A stretch of 64,000 nucleotides of DNA, taken from assembly GCA_002104895.1 (NCBI GenBank), contig MCFG01000072.1, forward strand, positions 139,884 through 203,883, in the 5' to 3' direction. This DNA comes from Anaeromyces robustus (taxonomy: Eukaryota > Neocallimastigomycota > Neocallimastigomycetes > Neocallimastigales > Neocallimastigaceae). Made by a program: the position numbers and the translations under genes. Below are positions 23,090 through 34,610 of the stretch, one piece after another. The stretch's first letter is position 1. Every line of letters starts with the position of its first letter. Below the pieces are notes generated by a model. That model saw only the letters and a list, made by a program, of their open reading frames with translations. It had not been told where the DNA came from and did no database searches.

Positions 23090-23490
23090 TTTTTTTCTTT
23101 TTTTCTTTTTTATTTTTTTATTATTGTATTTTTTTTTTTATTATTATTGTATTTTTTATTATTTTATTATTTTATTTTTTATTGTTTATTTTTTTACTTT
23201 TTATTTTTTTTTTTATTTTTTATTGTTTATTTTTTATTTTTTATTTTTTATTTTTTATTGTTTATTTTTTATTTTTTATTTTTTATTGTTTATTTTTTAT
23301 TGTTTATTTTTTTACTTTTTATTTTTTTTTTATTTTTTATTTTTTATTTTTTATTTTTTATTGTTTATTTTTTTATTTTTTATTGTTTATTTTTTATTGT
23401 TTATTTTTTATTTTTTATTGTTTATTTTTTATTTTTTATTTTTTATTGTTTATTTTTTATTTTTTATTTTTTATTTTTTATTATATTTGA
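23090..23490. repeat. T-rich minisatellite
   Basis: About 400 bases made of interleaved TTTTTTATT and GTTTATTTTT units. All three forward frames stay open because the sequence lacks stop-forming combinations, giving Phe/Tyr/Leu-only translations that are not real proteins. Confidence 0.85.
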
Positions 23491-24027
23491 AATTTTTTCA
23501 TTGTTATTTCAAATATAGTTTTATATTTTATTTAATATATATTATATTAATAACATATATAAATCCATTTTATATGGATTATTTAAAAGTATTTTATTTT
23601 ATTTTATTTCTTTTTTTTTTTTTTTTAATAATATAAATAGAAATTATAAATTAAAAATCATTTGAACAAATAAACCTAACCTAACAAAAAAATTTTTTTG
23701 TTGATAAGTTGCTATAAATTACAATTTAATATTTTTATTAATTAAAATTTAATATCAAAAGTATAATTAATATTACTTTAAATATATTGATAATTAAGAT
23801 AATTTAGCTTAAATACTTATTAAATTATAAATTAAAATATTAAATAAAAAAAAGAGAATATATAGATAAATTCAGAATTATTTTCCATTCTTTTTTTTCT
23901 TTTTTTTGTTTTAATTTTTCTTTATTTATTAAAATCATTTTACAGTTGATTAAAATATTTTTTAATAATTATAAAAGAAATAAAATAAAATAAAATAAAA
24001 TATATATATATACATATAAAAATAAAA

Positions 24028-24807
24028 ATGAAGTTATCATTAATTGGTTTATTATTTGTTTCAAGTTTAGTACTTATTAAAGGTGAAGAAAGTCTATCTC
24101 CAACAGCAACATGTATGGCTGAATTATCGAAGTATAAAGGGTGTTTTGAAAAAATAACAGGTATTTCTGCTTTAGAATTATTTTCAGGTGGATTGAGTTC
24201 ATTTAAAGTACCAGATACAACAGAAGATATAAAAAATTATTGTAATGGATTTTATGAAAATGAATGTGCTAATTTTGTTAAAGACTCTTCTAATGAAAAA
24301 ACAGATTGTTCAAAAGACAATGCTACTGATAGTCAATTGTATTCTTTGTTAACTTCATTGAAAATTATGTATTTATCTTATTGTGTTAAAGATAAAGACG
24401 ATAAGCTTTGTCCATTGTCTGATTACTTACTTAATCATATGACAGAACTTAAAGAACTTTCCACAAAGGAAAATAGTGGAGAAAGTGAATTATCAAAAGA
24501 ATTACTAACTACTATTGCTAATGATTGTAAAAGTGATATATGTAATGAAAGATTGCTTAATCTTGAAAAATTACAAAAGAGTTATTCAGATTCCATAAGT
24601 GTATCTGAAGGAAAAGAAGGTAGTAGTGTTACAGTTGATGTATCATCTAAAAATGATATAACTCAAAAGTACATTCAAAATTACAAAGATAAAAAGTGTG
24701 GTAGTATTGACGGATCTTCTGATAGTACAAGTTCAGCATTAACCATTAAAGGAATGACATACACATTAGTTACAATGATTATTTTATCTATTCTTTTATT
24801 GATTTAA
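24028..24807 (+). CDS. Secreted ten-cysteine protein, paralogue 4
   Basis: 259 aa, intronless. Signal peptide about 1-19, ten cysteines with the family pattern (ATCMAELSKYKGC, NYCNGFYENEC, SYCVKDKDDKLCPLSDY, NDCKSDIC, NYKDKKC), and a C-terminal hydrophobic tail (TLVTMIILSILLLI) almost the same as that of paralogue 2. The tail and the preceding SIDGSSDS segment show that 2 and 4 are the closest pair. Function unknown. Confidence 0.88.
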   Translation: MKLSLIGLLFVSSLVLIKGEESLSPTATCMAELSKYKGCFEKITGISALELFSGGLSSFKVPDTTEDIKNYCNGFYENECANFVKDSSNEKTDCSKDNATDSQLYSLLTSLKIMYLSYCVKDKDDKLCPLSDYLLNHMTELKELSTKENSGESELSKELLTTIANDCKSDICNERLLNLEKLQKSYSDSISVSEGKEGSSVTVDVSSKNDITQKYIQNYKDKKCGSIDGSSDSTSSALTIKGMTYTLVTMIILSILLLI

Positions 24808-25183
24808 ATAATGTGAATTCTTATTACGTTGTATTTTAGAAATAAAAAAAAATAAATACTTTTATAATTATATTTTAAATGAACATTTATATATTAATAT
24901 ATTTATATACATATTGTAAATTTTATTTTCTTTTGAAATAAAAAAAAAAATAAAATAAAATATTAATATAAAAAACTATATCAATAAATATATATAAAGA
25001 TTTAAATATTATTATTATATTTTAATGATTTCTTTTTTAATTGTATTCCTAATAATTTTATTTTTTTTTATTTTTTTTTTTGTACTTATTTTATTAAGAT
25101 TTAATCTGAATTTTTACTAAAAGTTATTAAAAATATAATAATGATCAGAAAAATAATATATTATATTACAGTTAAAGCTAAAA

Positions 25184-25224
<41 letters not shown>

Positions 25225-25459
25225 ATTATTGTTGTTGTTGAATTAGGTTTTTTTCATTTATTAACTATTTATAAAAATTAATTTAATTATTATGTTTTAA
25301 ATAAAACAGAAAATTTTTTTTACTAATATATTAGTGATGACTTTCTTCAATTTTTTAAGTTATTATATTATTATATAAATTAATTTTTTATCTATTTTAA
25401 TTAACATAGATATTATATTTATTTATAAATTTTGTTATATATAGTCATTTTCAGCTATT
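24808..25459. other. Intergenic
   Basis: AT-rich spacer with a (TA)n run at about 25187-25220 followed by (TTA)n and (TTG)n. No coding signal that I can support. Confidence 0.6.
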
Positions 25460-26062
25460 ATGTCTTGGAATGATTTCTTTATTAAGAATTTAAAATTATT
25501 TAATCATATTTATAATCAGTGGAAAACAACTTATTATACTCCTCCTCCCTTAGATATATTTAATATTTTTAAATGCATGCCAATTGAAAAAGTTAAAAAG
25601 GGATCAACTCCTACAATATAATATATCACATGATATATGTGATATTTCCTTTGGATCAAAATAAATCCCATTTCCACCTCTTTTATTAAGTCGTATCTAT
25701 GAAAATATGATTGAAATTGTGACTTTTTTTAGGCAACCGATAAGTAATCATTTAGTTTGATGGTTAAAATAATGATATATTTCTATGTAATTATTTACTC
25801 GTCCAGTCATCAATCCTGTACTTTCTCATTATTATCTATTATGGAAACCATTCATCAATATATATTTAACTATCGTCCTGTCGTTTTATTATTATTTGAT
25901 TTAAAAGCTATATCCTTATGTAAATTGATTAATGAAATAAAATCGTCTGTAATTGAAGTTTCACACCCTATTTATAATTATAACGAGTTTTTTAAAAAAT
26001 CAAAATGTTTTTACAGAACAAGAGAACTTGCTTATGAACTTGGTTTTACTTTTGAGTGGTAA
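25460..26062 (+). pseudogene. Decayed uracil-DNA glycosylase (family 1)
   Basis: Fragments in different frames follow the order of a family-1 uracil-DNA glycosylase. The first fragment, from an ATG at 25460, reads MSWNDFFIKNL and later PPPLDIFNIFKCMPIEKVK, then stops near 25619. A second fragment (about 25647-25720) keeps ISFGSK, a stop, then IPFPPLL and RIYENMIEIV, the region after the catalytic loop. A third (25757-26062) includes a helix METIHQYIFNYRP, INEIKSSVIEVSHPIYNY (the His-Pro loop, altered) and the typical ending with Trp just before the stop. The catalytic Asp loop between fragments 1 and 2 is missing; a short palindrome lies there. The gene is clearly dead. Origin is discussed with the next feature: cellular or viral copies are both possible, and the dead viral-type neighbour favours viral. 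Confidence 0.8.
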
Positions 26063-26105
26063 AATAATGTTTTTTTTTTTAGTAATTTAAATATATTATT
26101 CATTA

Positions 26106-27338
26106 GTTAAATATTCAAGATTTTAACAATAAAATAGTTAAAAATAATAGTATTAAATGTTACAACTTTGATGATTTACATAATTTTTTAATTTCTATGA
26201 CTAAAGAGAATGTATTAAATCAAATCAATTTCAAATGATGGAATCATTATCACGGATGGAGGATCATCTTTTTATGATAATTTGAATGTTTATAAAATAA
26301 AATAATAAATACAGTAGTTTATAGTTTTGATGGAAGATATTTTTTATACTAAAAAGACTGTAGCATTAAAAATCCAAATTAAACTTATGTCAATTATACC
26401 ATCAACATAAAAAATTGTATTATAAAAAAGATGAAAATAATCAAACCAATGTAAATACTAACAATTATTTATTATCAAAAACAAATAGAAATTGTTGATA
26501 ATATGCCAACTAATAAACATGAAGTTCGTTATCGTTTAGTCAGAGAAAAAAAAAAAAAAAAACTTATATAGTTGAAATAAATTTAGATAATAAAACATTA
26601 TAGTACAAAAAGATTAAATATACTTTCAAAAGTATATACTTTTAATAATAGTATATTACTTGTTTCTTACCAGAAAATAAATATTGAATTTTTTTTTTTC
26701 TTTTTTTTTTTTACCTTTATCAACCGTTTTAACGCGAAAGTATCATAATATTATTAAACAAAAAATATACTTAATAGTAAATATAGAAGTACACTATTAG
26801 ACATAGGAACAGGAAATGGAGAGAGATATTTATTTTATAAGTGGAAACATTTCCGTAAAATTATATATGTTGAACCAGACCATGAAAAAAATAAAAGTTT
26901 TGAAAGAGCGTATTTCAAAATCAGAAATTTGTAATCGTATCGTATTTTAACTATTTAAAATAACTATTCAAAATTCAAAATGTATAGTTAAACAATACTT
27001 AGGATGTTAGTTATTTATTTTTTTTTTTTCTTTTACTTTAAACGGTTTAACCTATACAAACATATCTAATATACTCAAAAATATTTATAAAAATATAAAT
27101 GAAATTTTTTTCCGTTGCGTTTTTCTATTACAATTTATTTACCAAAAATATCAATTCTTCTTCCATAATTTATCAAAAATGTATAGACTCAGAAAACTAG
27201 TAATTTTAATAATATAATAGATAAATCATCTCTTATATATTTATTAAGTTCACTTAGATATGCTCATTCCGAAAATGTGATAATATTATGATATTATGTA
27301 TATTAATATTGCCAATTCTTTTATTACTAATAAATATG

Positions 27339-27373
<35 letters not shown>

Positions 27374-27535
27374 TATAAATAGTAACCATATCAAAGAAAT
27401 ATATATATATAAAAATATGGATTTAATTTTTTGAATGAATATATTATTGATTTTTTCCCATTTCTTGATGAATCACATATATTGTATACTTTAAATATAA
27501 AAGTTATTGAATTTCCAAATATATGTAATAATCAA
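26106..27535 (+). pseudogene. Decayed multidomain mRNA capping enzyme of large-DNA-virus type
   Basis: Scattered frames separated by stops and frameshifts. At 26231-26305 a fragment reads SNDGIIITDGG and ends VYKIK before a stop; this matches the nucleotidyltransferase (guanylyltransferase) segment with the DGII.T and Y.IK motifs, and a following frame has NTVV in the expected TVDF-like position. At about 26517-26600 a fragment with HEVRYRLVRE resembles the segment joining the guanylyltransferase to the methyltransferase. At 26782-26934 LLDIGTGNGE then KWKHFRKIIYVEPD is the SAM-binding motif I and II region of a guanine-N7 methyltransferase. A late fragment (about 27430-27535, FFPFLDESHILYTL then VIEFP) may be its C-terminus. 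Guanylyltransferase and methyltransferase in one chain is typical of nucleocytoplasmic large DNA viruses, not of fungal capping enzymes, which are separate proteins. Ends are approximate. Confidence 0.65.
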
Positions 27536-28051
27536 TAAAAAATAAAAAATAAAAAAAAAATATTGTATGTTTATAAAATTGTATTGTATTAATAAATGAA
27601 ATAAAGATTATTATAGTAATTAAAATATTTTATATTTTATGGATTTATTATATATAGCTATTATGTATATTAATACCATTTTTAAAAAAATTTTTTTAAA
27701 CCTTTTAAAATTATTTCATGTAATCCTTCATATTTTCATTTATACATATTCTCAAAATGAATAAATATTTATCTTTTTAATTTTTTTTAAAATATTTATT
27801 TACATATATAATCTTTTATCAAAATATTAATAATTTTAATTAAATATGTATATGTAAAAGAATTATTTTTTTTTTTTTACTATTTCTTTATTGAAATATG
27901 TTTTTTTTTTTTATTTATTGATAATAATTTTGTAATTGATTTTTTTTTTTTTTTTTTTTTTTTAAATGTTAATTTTTTATGTTAGTTCTAATTTTATTTA
28001 TTTTTTTTATTAATCTATATTTTAATTATCTAAATAAAATATTAGAACTGG

Positions 28052-28085
<34 letters not shown>

Positions 28086-28531
28086 ATTACAAAATAATAT
28101 TTTTGTTTTTAATTATTTAATATTAATTTGTTTAATAATATATATTATTTATTATTAAAACAATGATAATATTTGTATTACTTGTATTACTTGTATTACT
28201 TGTATTACTAGTAACATGTAACAATTTATATATATTATTAAATAGATTATAAATTATCATTTTTTTTTTTTAAAAAATATTATTTTTAATAATATATTTA
28301 AAAATTTAGTTTTAAAAAAATTATATAAATTATTTATTTAATTTATATATTTTTATTTATATATTTTTATTCAATAATATTATTAAATATTAAATATTGA
28401 AAAAAAAAAAAAAATTATTTATATATTAAATTTTAATAACATTAATATATTTTTTTTTTTTCAATTTTTTATTTTTAAAATAAATTTATCTAAAATAGTA
28501 AATTTTATAAAATTTAATTATTTAATTCTAT
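27536..28531. other. Intergenic
   Basis: About 1 kb of AT sequence with A and T runs and a TTGTATTAC 9-mer repeated about four to five times at 28171-28209. No coding signal seen. The last part is the shared downstream side of the viral relic and the next, minus-strand gene. Confidence 0.6.
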
Positions 28532-29257
28532 TTAATAAAAAAATATTAGTAAAACTAACATAATTAATAAAATATTATTATTAATTTTAATAGAATTAGC
28601 ATTACTAGTATCATTATCATTATTATTTGAATGCATAGCTTTACATTCATCAGATTCCATTTTAGAAATTAAAGAATTATGTATATTTAATGTTTCATAA
28701 GAAAAAGTTCCTGTAGTAAATGATAAATTTTCATAAGCTGCAAATTGGTCAACATTAATGTTTTTAAGTATTTTAATTGCAGATTCAGTACATTTTTTGG
28801 ATTTACAATTATCTTCTAAAGCACCTGAAAAGTCTCCATTTGTAAGTTTATGTAAAGAAATTGGACATAAATTATCATTTTCATCTTTTAAACAACTAAG
28901 TTCATAATTTTGTTTAAAAAAATCAAATATATCTGGTTGAAAATATTCTTTATATTGAGGATATTTACTACAAATTGGATAATATTTTGTTAGATTTGGA
29001 TCTTTATAAAAATTTTGACATAATTCTGATTTAATACTTGCACATTTTTCTTTATAATTACTTAAAGAAAATACAGGTATACAATTAATAGTAATTTCAG
29101 AATTTCGATCTTCTTCTAAACATTCTTCACTTAAATCATTATTAAATTTTTCTGCATCAAATTCTACATCTCTTTTTAATAATTTTGAAATATTAGTAGA
29201 ATTAACCCTAGAAATAATAGTTATTAATAAAATAATATATAAACTATTAATATTCAT
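28532..29257 (-). CDS. Secreted ten-cysteine protein, divergent paralogue 5
   Basis: 241 aa, intronless, the only cluster member on the minus strand. Signal peptide about 1-20, hydrophobic C-terminal tail (ILLIMLVLLIFFY), and exactly ten cysteines. It keeps C3-x7-C4, C6-x8-C7-P (CLKDENDNLCPISLHKL) and C8-x4-C9 (DNCKSKKC), but C1-C2 is 12 instead of 9 residues and overall sequence is far less similar to the other four. A KR pair at about 28-29 (KLLKRDV) could be a Kex2-type cleavage site, absent from the others. An Asn-rich stretch precedes the tail. Function unknown. Confidence 0.85.
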   Translation of the reverse strand: MNINSLYIILLITIISRVNSTNISKLLKRDVEFDAEKFNNDLSEECLEEDRNSEITINCIPVFSLSNYKEKCASIKSELCQNFYKDPNLTKYYPICSKYPQYKEYFQPDIFDFFKQNYELSCLKDENDNLCPISLHKLTNGDFSGALEDNCKSKKCTESAIKILKNINVDQFAAYENLSFTTGTFSYETLNIHNSLISKMESDECKAMHSNNNDNDTSNANSIKINNNILLIMLVLLIFFY

Positions 29258-29773
29258 TTTAAATATTGATATTGTAAAATTTACTATTAATAAACTTATT
29301 TTTTATTTTAGTTATTAATATAATTAATAACAATTTTTTTTATTTATTTTTTTTTTTTTATTATTATTAAAAATCAAATTATAAAATTTTATATAAATTG
29401 ATTCTTAAATAAATAATAAATAAAGACTAAACCATAAATAAAGACTACACCATAAATAAAGACTAAACCACTTTTTTAATTCAATATATTTAAAGTCATT
29501 AAATTATACATTTAAATATAAATATAAATATAAATATAAATATAAATATAAATATAAATATAAATATAAATATAAATATAAATATAAATATACCTTTAAA
29601 GAATGTGTTGCATTTTGCAAAGTTGCATTTCGCAATATGATATGGGGCGCATAAAAATTTTTGCAATGAGGCGCGTAAAAAATAAATTAAAAAATGAAAT
29701 TTTTTTTATATATACTCTTTTAGTTTTTAGTTTTATAGTTATAACAATTAATAAATATAAACTAAGATTATGA

Positions 29774-29845
<72 letters not shown>

Positions 29846-29846
29846 C

Positions 29847-29884
<38 letters not shown>

Positions 29885-30978
29885 TATAATAGTTAATAAT
29901 AATAATAAATATAAATAAAAATTATATTTGAAAATTTATAATTCATTCTTTATTATTTATTATTTATTACTATCATTATTATTTATTATAATTTTTTTAA
30001 ATATATATTTAAAATATTAATTTATAATTAATTAAAATAAATGTTTTTTTTTTTTTTGTTTTTGTTATAAAATCAGATAAATACATATATTAATATTATT
30101 AATATTATTAATATTATGTTTATTACAATACATTATATATTATTAAATATTGACCAATTACAAATAAAAATAATACATTAAATTTATATTTAATGTAATG
30201 TATTATATTATAATATTTATTAAATAGAAAATAGAAAAAAGAAAATAGAAAATAGAAAAAAGAAAATAGAAAATAGAAAAAGATATATAAATATTAAAAA
30301 ATTTTATAATACTTTTTTTTTTTCTTTAAAAAAAAAAAAAATTCAATACTTATAATTTGTTTATAAAGACAAATATTTTAATAAAATATTTTATAACAAT
30401 AAATAATAAATTACACTTTTAATTATTTAATTTAATATTTATATGTAAGTAGTATTATAAAATATTTAATATTAATAATGTATATAAATGATAAAAATAA
30501 ACCATAAATTAATTTTATAAACTAAAAATTGAAAAAAGTTTTTTTGAGAGATATTTGTTTATTTTATTTTATATAATTATATTTATTGTTAGAATATTAA
30601 TATTATTAGAATAGTCATAATATTTTTTTCATTATTTGTTTATTTTATTTTATATATTTATGATTAGAATATTCATTAATATCTTTTTCATTATTATTAA
30701 ACTAATAATAAAGTTGAAATTAAATCAAAAATAATAAATTAATAATAGAATAAAATATTTTAATATATAAAATAAAATAAAAATATGAAAAAAATATGAT
30801 AATAAAAAAATATGTTATTAAATAATAAAATATTTTAATATAAAATAAAATAAAAAATATATTATTAAATGATATTAATAAAAATTTTTATTATATTATT
30901 ATACCTATATATTAAAAAAAAAAATAAAAATAAAAAAAATGAATGAATAGATAAATAAATAATTTTAATAAAAAAAAA
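29258..30978. other. Intergenic with minisatellites and a GC-richer island
   Basis: Contains a 17-bp type repeat (AATAAAGACTAAACCAT, about 29415-29470), an AAATAT hexamer array (about 29515-29592), a GC-richer island with paired short repeats (29600-29690), an (AAAT)n then (AAT)n microsatellite (29775-29890), and a GAAAATAGAAAATA minisatellite (about 30225-30280). No gene recognised. The final 30 bases form the leader of the next gene. Confidence 0.7.
29415..29592. repeat. Two adjacent short tandem arrays
   Basis: Three copies of an ATAAATAAAGACTA(A/C)ACC-like unit are followed, after about 45 bases, by about 13 copies of the hexamer AAATAT. Confidence 0.8.
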
Positions 30979-32307
30979 ATGTTTGATATGTATGATAGCG
31001 ATTCTGGTGGTAGTGATTGCAGCTACTCAAGTTACAGTGAACAAAGTAGTGTAAGTCGTAGCAGTAGCAGTGCTGCTAGTAGTATAAGTCGTAACAGTAG
31101 CAGAAGTAGTAGAAGCAGTAATAATAGCAGTAATAGTAGCTATAGCAGAAGAAGTAGTATAAGTAGTAATAGTAGTAACAGTAGTAGCAGTAGCAGTAGC
31201 AGTAGTTCATCTTCTTCAAGTGGAAGTAGTTGTAACCATAATTACGGAGGAACTTATGTTCATGGATTTTATGGTGGTCATAGTTTTAAAAAACATAAGA
31301 AACATAAGAAACATGGTCTTGGTTTTGGTAAATCACTTTTAGCTGGTGGTGGTTTAGCTGCTGCTGCTGTTTATGCTAAGAAGAAGTTTGGAAAGGAGAA
31401 AAAAGATAAGAAAAATAAGGATAAAGTTAATGAAGAATCTGTACAATCTGTTGAAAATAAGGTAACTGAACCAAATCCATATGTTAGTCAAACTGAATCT
31501 TATAATCAAAAACAACAACAACCATATAGTCAATATGGACAACAACCATATAGCCAGTATGGACAACAACCCTATGGTCAATATGGACAACAACAACCCT
31601 ATGGACAATATGGTCAATATGGACAGCAAGCTTATGGTCAATATGGTCAATATGGTCAATACGGACAACAACCCTATGGTCAATATGGACAACAACAACC
31701 CTATGATCAATATAATACAAGAGGATCATCAAATGATACAAAACCAGAAGAGAAAAAACCAGAAGAGGCTAAGGAAGAAACAACTACAACTCCTCCACCT
31801 CCTCCTGTTAATTATGGCCAACCACTTTATCCACAACCAGATATAACTAAACCAGAAGAGAAGAAAAATGAAAATGAAAATATTGTACCACCAAACCCAA
31901 GTCAATATCCAACTCCACCACCACAACCATTTAATGGATCAATGTATGGTCAACCACTTTATGGAAAACCACAACAACCATATGGTGCTCCTACTTCTCC
32001 AACTCCAGAAAGTAAACCAGATTCAGATGAAAAGAAAGATGAAACTTTTCCAAATAAGTATCCAATGCCACAATTTGGTCAAATATCTTTCGGTCAACCA
32101 ACCTATGGACAACCACCTTATGGACAACCATTATATGGTCAACCACCTTATGGACAACCAGCTTATGGTCAACCACCCTATGGTTATGGACAACCACCTT
32201 ATGGACAACCAGCCTATGGTCAACCACCCTATGGTTATGGACAACCACCTTATGGACAACCAGCCTATGGATATGGTCAACAACCAGTTGGTGAAGAAAA
32301 GAAATAA
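30979..32307 (+). CDS. Ser-rich / Tyr-Gly-Gln-Pro repeat protein, low complexity
   Basis: 442 aa, intronless. Residues about 1-90 are Ser-rich with Arg/Asn/Asp (SRSSS-type). Residues 103-113 hold a [10 protein letters not shown] basic cluster, followed by a short glycine/alanine segment, [19 protein letters not shown] (about 117-135), and a Lys/Asp/Glu stretch. Residues about 165-245 repeat YGQ(Q)PYGQ, the middle has Pro-rich and PEEKK-type linkers ([12 protein letters not shown]), and residues about 370-438 repeat [10 protein letters not shown]. There is no signal peptide, and the Gly/Ala segment is too short for a certain membrane helix. The Tyr/Gln/Gly-rich composition is that of prion-like or condensate-forming proteins. 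No family recognised. The repeat DNA is near-identical between units. Confidence 0.87.
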   Translation: MFDMYDSDSGGSDCSYSSYSEQSSVSRSSSSAASSISRNSSRSSRSSNNSSNSSYSRRSSISSNSSNSSSSSSSSSSSSSSGSSCNHNYGGTYVHGFYGGHSFKKHKKHKKHGLGFGKSLLAGGGLAAAAVYAKKKFGKEKKDKKNKDKVNEESVQSVENKVTEPNPYVSQTESYNQKQQQPYSQYGQQPYSQYGQQPYGQYGQQQPYGQYGQYGQQAYGQYGQYGQYGQQPYGQYGQQQPYDQYNTRGSSNDTKPEEKKPEEAKEETTTTPPPPPVNYGQPLYPQPDITKPEEKKNENENIVPPNPSQYPTPPPQPFNGSMYGQPLYGKPQQPYGAPTSPTPESKPDSDEKKDETFPNKYPMPQFGQISFGQPTYGQPPYGQPLYGQPPYGQPAYGQPPYGYGQPPYGQPAYGQPPYGYGQPPYGQPAYGYGQQPVGEEKK

Positions 32308-34575
32308 AAAGAATTATAATAATAATTAGAAAAAAAAAAATTTCTATTTAATTTTTACAATTTTTTTTATTTTTAATTTTTTTTTTTTATTATTATTTTT
32401 AATTACTTTTTATTGAAATTATTTTATATACTACGTTATTACATTTTATTAAAATACTATATAAACATTTAACATTTTAACATTTTAACTTTTAAATAAC
32501 TGTTATTAAAAAAAAAAAAAAAAAAAAATTCGAAAATTATAACAAGATTTTATATTAATTTTTTTTTTTTTTTTAACTATCGCCATTTCAAAAACATACA
32601 ATTATTTATTGTTATCAATATTATATTATAAATATATATTTTTATTAAATAATTTAATTATTATAATAATAATATTTTCCTAAAAAAAAGAAAAAAAAAC
32701 AAAATCTTTTTATTAAATATTTAAAAAAAACAAAATAACAAAAAAGTAAATTCTAAATTAATTTATGATTAAAAATTAATAAGAATTATTATATTATTTA
32801 TATCTATAAAAAAGATAAAAATAAAAAACAAAATTTTTTTTTTTTTAAAACAAACAAACAAAAAAAAAAAAAATATAAATACAAATAATAAAAAAATCTA
32901 TTATAAACCAATAAAAAAAAACAAATAAAAATAAAAATAAAAATAAAAAAAAAAAAAAAAAAAGAAAACAAAGAAAAAAGGAAAAAAATAAATAAATTTT
33001 TTATTATTTTTTTTTTTTTATATTTTATATTTTTGAGGAGTGAAGTGTTGGAATGTTGATTTTTTTTTTTTTTTTTTTTTCCTTTTCTTTTCTTTATATA
33101 TATATATATCTATGTTATAAATCATTTATGAAAATGGTTTTTATAATTCATATTATTATTTATTATAAATTGAATTAAATATGAATTAAATAATTAATAA
33201 ATAATATTTTTTATTTTCTAATATTTGAATATATTTTTGAATATTTTTGAATATTTGAATATTTGACATTGATTGGTAAAATTATATATTATTTTTTTTT
33301 TTGACATGTTTATATTTTTAATGTATTATTTCTTTTTTCTTTTTTTTTTTTTTTTTTTTACCAGGATTTTAATAATTATTTAATTATTTGATAGATATAC
33401 ATTTAATTTATTATAAAAATAAAAAAAAAAAAATTGATTTTGGGAAAATATAATTAATAATTAAATAATAAATAATAACTGTTATTATTTATTTAATATT
33501 TATTAATATTTTTAATTATAAAAATTTAATATTTCCTTTTCTAGTAAATTTGTATTAATTATAAAAATAATTTTGTAAATATTAAATATTAAATATTAAA
33601 TATATTTTACAGAGGAATAATAAAAAAAAAAGAAAAAAAATAATGACATAAAAAACAAATTTAATTATAGGGGTTTTTATTTATTTATCTTTTAAAATCA
33701 TGTGAAAGAATATATATATTTTATTTATTTACTTTACTTAGTTTTAACATAGTATTAACAATGTTTAATTAATAATAATAAAAAATAAAAAAAAAAAAAA
33801 AAAAAACCTTTTTTTTTTTACTTTTTTTTTTTACTTTTATTATTTTTAAAAGTTTTTAACTTATTGATGTGGCTTGATTTCCAAATATGTGGCTTGTTTT
33901 GTTTTTAATTTTTATATTTATTAATTTAATTTTTAATTAAATTAATAAATCAGTAATAATATTTTGATATTAACAAAAAAAATTTTATTCGTCAATTTTT
34001 TCGAAAATGTATCAAATGATTTTTTTTTATTATTATATATATTATAATATATATTTAATAAATAAAATAAAATAAAATAAAAAAAAAAAAAGTCATCCTT
34101 TGAATATAGTTTAATAATAATTAATATTATAATAATGATAATAAAAATAATAAATAATAATAATATTATAATAAATAATAAATAATAATAATAATATATA
34201 ATTTATTAATCAAAAATCAAAAAATGTTGTTAATATATATTATTTAATATGTTAATATATTATTAATATATTTAAATATTTAATATATATTTAGTATATT
34301 AGTATTAGTATTATGAATAATATCTATAAATAATGTTACACGAAAATTTTTATAGGAAAGACCATGGTTTTGTTGATTAAATAACAGAAACCTAATAATG
34401 AGGTGAATAAAAAAAAAAGTTTATTACCAAGGTACTTAGGAATAAAAAATTATTGAACGTTTTACAAATTATGGAAATATTGGATTTATTATCTGTATCA
34501 TTATTTGATTCAAAAAGTTTTATCAAAATTCACTAAATCAAATTCTATATGAAATATTTATACCAGCTATTAATT

Positions 34576-34610
<35 letters not shown>

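Noticed and set aside
23124-23636. Three overlapping long open frames of Phe/Tyr/Leu
   Set aside because: They come from a T-rich minisatellite open in all forward frames; the composition is not that of a protein.
29415-29592. CRISPR-like array
   Set aside because: Units are simple, contiguous tandem repeats without unique spacers, in a eukaryotic genome.
31354-32329. Several overlapping frames on both strands
   Set aside because: Shadows of the repetitive YGQ/PYGQP coding sequence; the Ser-rich start and single stop support only the 30979-32307 frame.
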